Source of the DNA: Arctopsyche grandis
Taxonomy: Eukaryota; Arthropoda; Insecta; Trichoptera; Hydropsychidae
Direction: 5' to 3'
DNA: 64,000 bases
Assembly: GCF_051622035.1 (NCBI RefSeq)
Contig: NC_135364.1
Coordinates: forward strand, 15,933,001-15,997,000
Below the pieces are notes generated by a model. The model was not told where the DNA came from and searched no databases. It worked only from the letters and a program-made list of their open reading frames with translations. Shown piece by piece: positions 58,945 to 64,000 of this stretch. Within the stretch, counting starts at the first letter, position 1; every line of letters starts with the position of its first letter. The translations under genes were made by a program, and so were the position numbers.

Positions 58945-61845
58945 ATGGCCGAAGAACCGCTGTCCAAAAAGTTATTTCATTCATAAAACCTTTATTCGGG
59001 TCGTCGAGTTGATTCATTTCACCTTATATACGTGCACTTCCGGTCCGTATCCCACACCTGGGCCATACCTGGTGCTATTTCTATAGAAATTTGCGCTCAT
59101 TACACTTGGTGACTACCTGACGATTAACGTATTTACTGCGAGGAAATGCAATTTGCACAAATTCCGCTGAATTGCATCACTATATGCCAATTAGATTACA
59201 TTAATGCATTGTCATATATCCTTATCGCTTGAATAAATTTCCCCTTTTGAAATTTTATGCTTTAGAATTTATTGGTTTGATGAATCAAAATAACTTTTTT
59301 ATGTAAACAAAAATAAAATATTCGTATGTTATTATTATTTGAAGCTTGACTAAATTAAGAATATTTGTTTTCAATAGAATTTTTTTTATCGACAAATGTA
59401 TCCACAAAAAATATTCCCAAAAAGTTAGTATACAAATTTTGTTTTTGTTTTTATTTGTTACGTGAAATAACTTTCATAAACATGTTATATTACATTTTCA
59501 TTAAGGTAAAATAAAAAAAACTTTCGAAATGTAAATAAAAAGCGATGATTTAAATTTTGCGAAATTACATCCAGATGTGCAATATTTATATAAATATATA
59601 TATATGTCAATATTTTGAAATAACATTACCAATACGAAAAGCAAAGATGTAAACTTTATTTGTGTTTATTTATTTTTTTGCGTCATACTTTCAGTGAGCT
59701 CAAGAGACGACTAAAAGCTGAGCAAAAAGCAAAAGAGAAAGTTGAAAAAACTGCTAAGGCGGCAGCAACACCGAAACCGACAGAAAAAGTCAAATCTGTA
59801 CAAGAAGAAGAGATAAGTCCAAATGAGTTTTTCAAACTACGATCGGCTGCGGTTGCTGCTCTCAAAGCGACTGGACTTAAAGAAGAACATCCATATCCTC
59901 ACAAATTCCATGTCGATATAGCTCTTTCGCAATTTATCAAAGATTATAACCACCTAACTGAGGGCACTGTCATGGACGATGTAACGATATCTGTAGCGGG
60001 CCGGGTCCACGCTATTCGAGAGTCTGGAGCCAAATTAATATTTTACGATCTTAGAGGCGAAGGTGTAAAACTTCAGGTATCTAAAATCAACATTGCCCAT
60101 TTTAATGCAATTATAATTGAGTTTTATTCAATGAAGTGACGATTTCAGGTGATGGCAAATGCCAAATTGTATGCATCAGAAGCTGAATTCGAACACGACA
60201 CTGATAAGTTACGTAGAGGAGATATCATCGGCGTTCAAGGGCACCCAGGCAAAACAAAAAAAGGAGAACTTTCGATTATTCCTAAAAGAGTTAAATTATT
60301 ATCACCTTGCCTACATATGTTGCCTCATTTACACTTTGGATTAAAAGACAAAGAAACGAGGTTTAGGCAACGGTATTTAGATCTCATTTTGAATGATAGA
60401 GTGTGTATAAATTTTAATTTTTTATCTTATTAGTTTTACTCTGCGGACAGTTTTATCATTACTTTTCATTTCCAGGTTCGGCAAACTTTCTATACACGTG
60501 CTAAAATTATCGCATATGTCAGGCGGTTTTTAGATGACATGGGATTCTTAGAAATCGAAACGCCTATGATGAATATGATTGCTGGAGGAGCGACGGCAAA
60601 GCCTTTCGTCACCCATCATAATGATTTGAATATGGATCTATTCATGAGAATAGCTCCAGAATTGTACCACAAAATAGTAGTTGTGGGTGGTTTAGATAGA
60701 GTTTATGAAATTGGCCGTCAATTCCGCAACGAAGGCATTGATCTAACACACAATCCTGAATTCACCACTTGCGAGTTTTATATGGCGTATGCCGACTATA
60801 ACGATCTGATAACTATCACTGAAGCTATGGTTTCTGGCATGGTGAAATCTATTCACGGAAGCTTTAAGGTATAACTTGTGTTGACTATATTGTTTCTATG
60901 GTGAAAAACAGATTTTAATGATGTTATTGTCTTTATAACTCGACAGGTAAAATATCATCCTGATGGGCCAGAAGGTGAAGAAGTTGAGATGGACTTCACA
61001 CCTCCATTCAGAAGAGTGCCAATGATTCCGACGCTTGAGAAGTTGTTAAATGTTAAATTCCCAAAATCGGAATTGTTTGGAACACCAGAAACAAACAAAT
61101 TCCTCAATGAACTTTGTCAAAAAAATCAGGTCTAATTTTTTACGACTCATCTAGATTTCGAGATTTATAGATGCATTATAATCATGTTAAGGGAATTTGT
61201 AGGTTGAGTGCACACCGCCTAGAACATCTGCTAGGTTGTTGGATAAATTAGTTGGACACTACATTGAAGAAACTTGCATCAACCCAACGTTCATCTGCGA
61301 TCATCCACAGGTTATGAGTCCTCTCGCTAAATACCACAGAGACGATCCTGGACTAACCGAAAGGTATCCTAAAGTTCCATCACTATCATTTACCTTTTAT
61401 ATTCATTGTATCAAAAGAAACGAACGTTTTATTTCACAGATTTGAGTTATTCGTTATGAAAAAGGAGATCTGCAATGCGTATACTGAACTTAACGATCCA
61501 GCTGTTCAGCGAGAGAGATTTGAACAACAAGCCAGCGATAAAGCAGCTGGTGATGATGAAGCTCAAGGTGTTGATGAATCGTTTTGTACTGCATTGGAAT
61601 ATGGACTTCCACCTACTGGTGGTTGGGGAATGGGTATCGATCGTCTAACCATGTTTTTGACTGATGCCAATAATATAAAAGTATGGTTATTAAATTGATT
61701 GTGCTATTTTCTTTTAGATTTCCTTTATTAAATATCTTTTTTTCCTGTTTTGTAGGAGGTGCTTTTGTTCCCTGCTATGAAACCAGATGATCCTACTAAA
61801 GGACTTACAGAAGTTGCAGAAGAAGCCACGACTGAAAATCATTAG
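58945..61845 (+). CDS. LysRS (KARS1): Lysyl-tRNA synthetase, cytosolic, class IIb
   Basis: Eight exons: 58945-58970, 59695-60076, 60149-60400, 60476-60868, 60947-61129, 61203-61363, 61440-61680 and 61756-61845. They total 1728 nt and encode 575 residues. The 26-nt first exon gives MAEEPLSK and joins in frame to [12 protein letters not shown], as in animal KARS1; the ATG lies in CACCATGG. A Lys-rich helical extension covers residues 9-60 and helps bind tRNA. The OB-fold anticodon domain follows ([48 protein letters not shown]). Class II motif 1 is at about 241-260 ([11 protein letters not shown]), motif 2 at 299-315 ([20 protein letters not shown]) and motif 3 at 527-537 ([12 protein letters not shown]). 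The enzyme attaches lysine to tRNA-Lys using ATP. In other animals one gene also makes a mitochondrial form by alternative 5' exons; I found no such exon here. The first donor (AAAAA-GTTATT) is weak. Confidence 0.96.
58971..59694 (+). other. LysRS intron 1
   Basis: AT-rich intron. It could hold an alternative first exon for a mitochondrial isoform, but no targeting-peptide-like frame joined in phase was seen. Confidence 0.6.
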
Positions 61846-61953
61846 TAATTGCGTCATTTGTATCTGCAATTTATAATTTATTTATTATATGAAATATAAT
61901 ATTAATTTTAAAATTTGTTTCATTTCTTTGCGTGCTACTGTCTAATGAAATTC
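61846..61953 (+). other. Presumed LysRS 3' UTR
   Basis: AT-rich sequence after the TAG stop. No clear AATAAA within the first 100 bp. Confidence 0.4.
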
Positions 61954-62342
61954 AGAGCTGGGCCACACCCATTGACTTGCAAGTAACTCTGTTGCTCATG
62001 GTCATTCTGGGTCACCCAACTCAGGCAACCAGAAGCGACCAAGAATCCGCTAATACCTATTAAGAGTTTTCAATATGTGACAATACTCTCACACATATTC
62101 ATATTTTTTTGACTATGTAGTCGCCTCGAGTGTGGCACCCCTCAATACAACTATGTATATACATTCTGAGGTATCTTGTCAGTCACTCAAACAATAAAAT
62201 CACTGACCAGAATGAACGCTAGCAACCGATTTCGCTGGTCGGGTGACTTTATAGCTCTGGAAACCAGCAAACTGCCTAATGTATCATGCTCCATAAAATT
62301 GCTGTCTAGTTGCCCGTAAGTCACCCGGTGTAGCCAGGCTCT
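61954..62342. mobile_element. Degraded MITE
   Basis: The left end CAGAGCTGGGCCACACC and the right end read inward AAGAGCCTGGCTACACC are imperfect inverted repeats. GTGACTT/TGACTTGC and GGTCGGGTGAC/GGGTCACCC wording lies inside. Possibly hAT-related; no clear target duplication. Confidence 0.45.
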
Positions 62343-63078
62343 TAATGGTAAAACAGTCATCTTCTAAAGGGTTTTAATAAATGAATTTATTAAATTAATC
62401 ATTAGTTAAATTATTTCATAATTTTCAGAACACTTAGTTACAAGTGGGAAGTGTATGTGCACTATTTATAATATACATATTTCATATGAATGCACTTACA
62501 ACTTTATAAGTGTTAACCGAAAACGACATACGCTAGACTCAAGTGTTATGATAGAAATCATGTGTATATCATATCACGTAGATAGAAGGCGAAATACATT
62601 ATAGAAATAAAATTATGGATGATGTAATGAGAAATGTAAAGAGAAGTATATGGAAATGGAAGATACTTGTTGCGGAAATGAAGTGAGATATACCATGAGT
62701 ATGTTAGTGTGAAGGAAAGTAAAAATAACGAAAAGGAGTGCTTTGAAAAAGTCTAATTGAGGTGATTTCACAATGACATACAAATAAAAGTATTCAAATA
62801 CAAAGTAATTATTTATTTTCGATTTTAAAAATGATATATAAATTAAGTAGGTGTTATCGTCTTGGGTCACTGGGTAGTTCATCATATGACATTTCAAATT
62901 TGAGAAATATTTTCTTAAGGATTCATAACATTTTCATTCATCATCATACGCATACTAATTTTGAATGAATTGACATTTTCTTCTGTAAGTCGTCAAGTTA
63001 TGAAATGTTCTATGACAAGTTCTCCCATAATCTTACATATAATTAAATTAATATGTACATATAAAATGCATTAAGAGT
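62343..63078. other. AT-rich spacer and OTUD6B 3' UTR
   Basis: Spacer between the convergent LysRS and OTUD6B genes. A hydrophobic minus-strand frame (62613-62897) has no recognisable motif. Confidence 0.45.
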
Positions 63079-64000
63079 CTATTCCTCTGGAGAATTATCG
63101 TTGGGCTCCATTTCCCGGGTTGAGTTGTAATGTTCGCCCAAACCGTACAGGTGTCTATGATAAGTCAACACTATGACGTCACCGCTCTTCGAGTATTCTT
63201 CTCCTTGGATAATGAGACCGGGAGGAGCAGCTTGAACAACATGAATGGCAGTCTTGAGAGAGGAAGCGAGCGCTTGCAGTTCGATCTGCCCACCCCATGA
63301 ATTGGTATCGGAGACGTCCCGGCAATAGCGCTCAAATTGCTGGTCCGTCAGGGTATCGCCGGTGACCGGATCGCACATAAAAGGACTCAGATCATTGCGA
63401 TTTGCTCTTATGTATTTAGCAGCGAGGTGACGCAGCTCACGCACTAAAAATGGTCTACTCTTGGCTGCTAGCTGATGCCGTATTGCGCTATATAAACAAT
63501 TACCATCAGGAGAGATGGACCATAATGTTAAACCTCGCTTTTTTAGGGCTTTTTGTATTACACGTGTTTCAGCTATACGCTCGGCTCCAGCACCGGCTGC
63601 TATGCTATCGGCGATTTCTTGAGTACGGGCTACCTCTGAAGCAGTTTTCTTGTCCCGCCGTCTTTGAGCCCTAGATATGCGAGTCACCGCAGTCGATTCT
63701 TGGTGTTCGGGTTCAGGCTGCGGCTCTTGCTCATCTTCTACTTGTGATTCTGGCTGTTCGATATCAACGTGACAGTTAGTGAAAGTAGCGGCTTCATTCA
63801 AATGAGTTTTTCGAAGGTCTTCTTCGAGCTTATTGACCAGCACGTCTAACTCTTTCTTTTTCTTTTTGTCAGGTTTTCCAGCAGCTTTCTTGAGCTGCTG
63901 AATTTGAGCTTGCAGCAGACGTTTCTCTTGGCGATGACGCTGCTGTTGTTGCTCTCGAGTTTCAATCTGATTGTCGACCTCCACCCCCGCCCCCTCACCC
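63079..64000 (-). CDS. OTUD6B: OTUD6B-type deubiquitinase, 5' end outside the window
   Basis: A single open exon, cut by the right edge. The first in-window candidate start (63984) is GTG, so the true ATG lies beyond 64000. Counting from that codon, residues 10-65 form a Gln/Lys/Glu-rich coiled coil (RLLQAQIQQLKKAAGKPDKK). Residues 101-113 carry RISRAQRRRDKK, the conserved basic motif before the OTU domain. The OTU domain covers about 150-290: the catalytic segment SPDGNCLYSAIRHQL has Asp160 and Cys163, WGGQIELQALA lies at 230-240, and the catalytic His285 is in GLGEHYNS. OTUD6B removes ubiquitin chains and is linked to protein synthesis and proteasome assembly in mammals. All catalytic residues are present, so it should be active. 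Confidence 0.92.
   Translation of the reverse strand, partial: GEGAGVEVDNQIETREQQQQRHRQEKRLLQAQIQQLKKAAGKPDKKKKKELDVLVNKLEEDLRKTHLNEAATFTNCHVDIEQPESQVEDEQEPQPEPEHQESTAVTRISRAQRRRDKKTASEVARTQEIADSIAAGAGAERIAETRVIQKALKKRGLTLWSISPDGNCLYSAIRHQLAAKSRPFLVRELRHLAAKYIRANRNDLSPFMCDPVTGDTLTDQQFERYCRDVSDTNSWGGQIELQALASSLKTAIHVVQAAPPGLIIQGEEYSKSGDVIVLTYHRHLYGLGEHYNSTREMEPNDNSPEE

Noticed and set aside
58809-59012. Plus-strand frame through the LysRS first exon in another phase, and overlapping minus frames
   Set aside because: GC-rich shadows; the LysRS frame with CACCATGG and the conserved [12 protein letters not shown] junction is clearly right.
63450-63674. Plus-strand frame opposite OTUD6B
   Set aside because: Antisense shadow of a conserved coding exon.
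63982-63984. Start codon of OTUD6B at 63984
   Set aside because: The codon is GTG and the frame stays open to the window edge, so the real start lies outside.

Overview
The window is nuclear DNA from an animal, most likely an insect. It is AT-rich, the genes are split by GT-AG introns, the predicted proteins look arthropod-like, and many transposon families are present (Helitron-like, Tc1/mariner, piggyBac, PIF/Harbinger, hAT, several LINE clades). I cannot place the order from sequence alone. Exon models were assembled by hand from splice sites, reading-frame phase and family similarity recalled from memory; no search was run.

Layout. Positions 1-17,300 hold no recognisable host gene. They contain a TA microsatellite, a cluster of three Helitron-like elements (1275-1934), LINE fragments (about 4140-4695, 8360-8835, 14320-14930, 15246-16405), a degraded hAT element (11500-12883) and an adjoining MITE (12891-13367). 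On the minus strand at 17,324-18,927 lies a four-exon PH-domain gene of the PHETA/Sesquipedalian (endosomal OCRL-binding) family. From 21,909 to 54,144, also minus, a single eleven-exon gene encodes the histone H3-K79 methyltransferase Dot1 (grappa/DOT1L). All exon phases agree and give a 1603-residue protein. Its first three introns are huge (8.5, 3.7 and 12.4 kb) and packed with transposons. Next come NDUFAF6 (complex I assembly factor, five exons, minus, 56,613-57,847) and, divergently, cytosolic lysyl-tRNA synthetase (eight exons, plus, 58,945-61,845). At the right edge is the 3' part of an OTUD6B-type deubiquitinase (minus, 63,079 to beyond the window).

The host genes are conserved housekeeping loci (chromatin, endosome traffic, mitochondria, translation, ubiquitin) with no operon-like relation; only the NDUFAF6/LysRS head-to-head pair may share a regulatory region. 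The novelty is in the mobile DNA: a Tc1-like element with 305-bp apparently identical inverted repeats and a DNA-binding-domain-only ORF inside Dot1 intron 2; a piggyBac-type element nested in a TTA-flanked foldback family; a Helitron-like family with TC...CTAG ends, one pair forming a 444-bp palindrome and one copy carrying a GC-rich minisatellite; and a diverged array around a TTCCGG core. I found no CRISPR array, no convincing functional tRNA or rRNA gene, and no evidence of a new multi-gene system.
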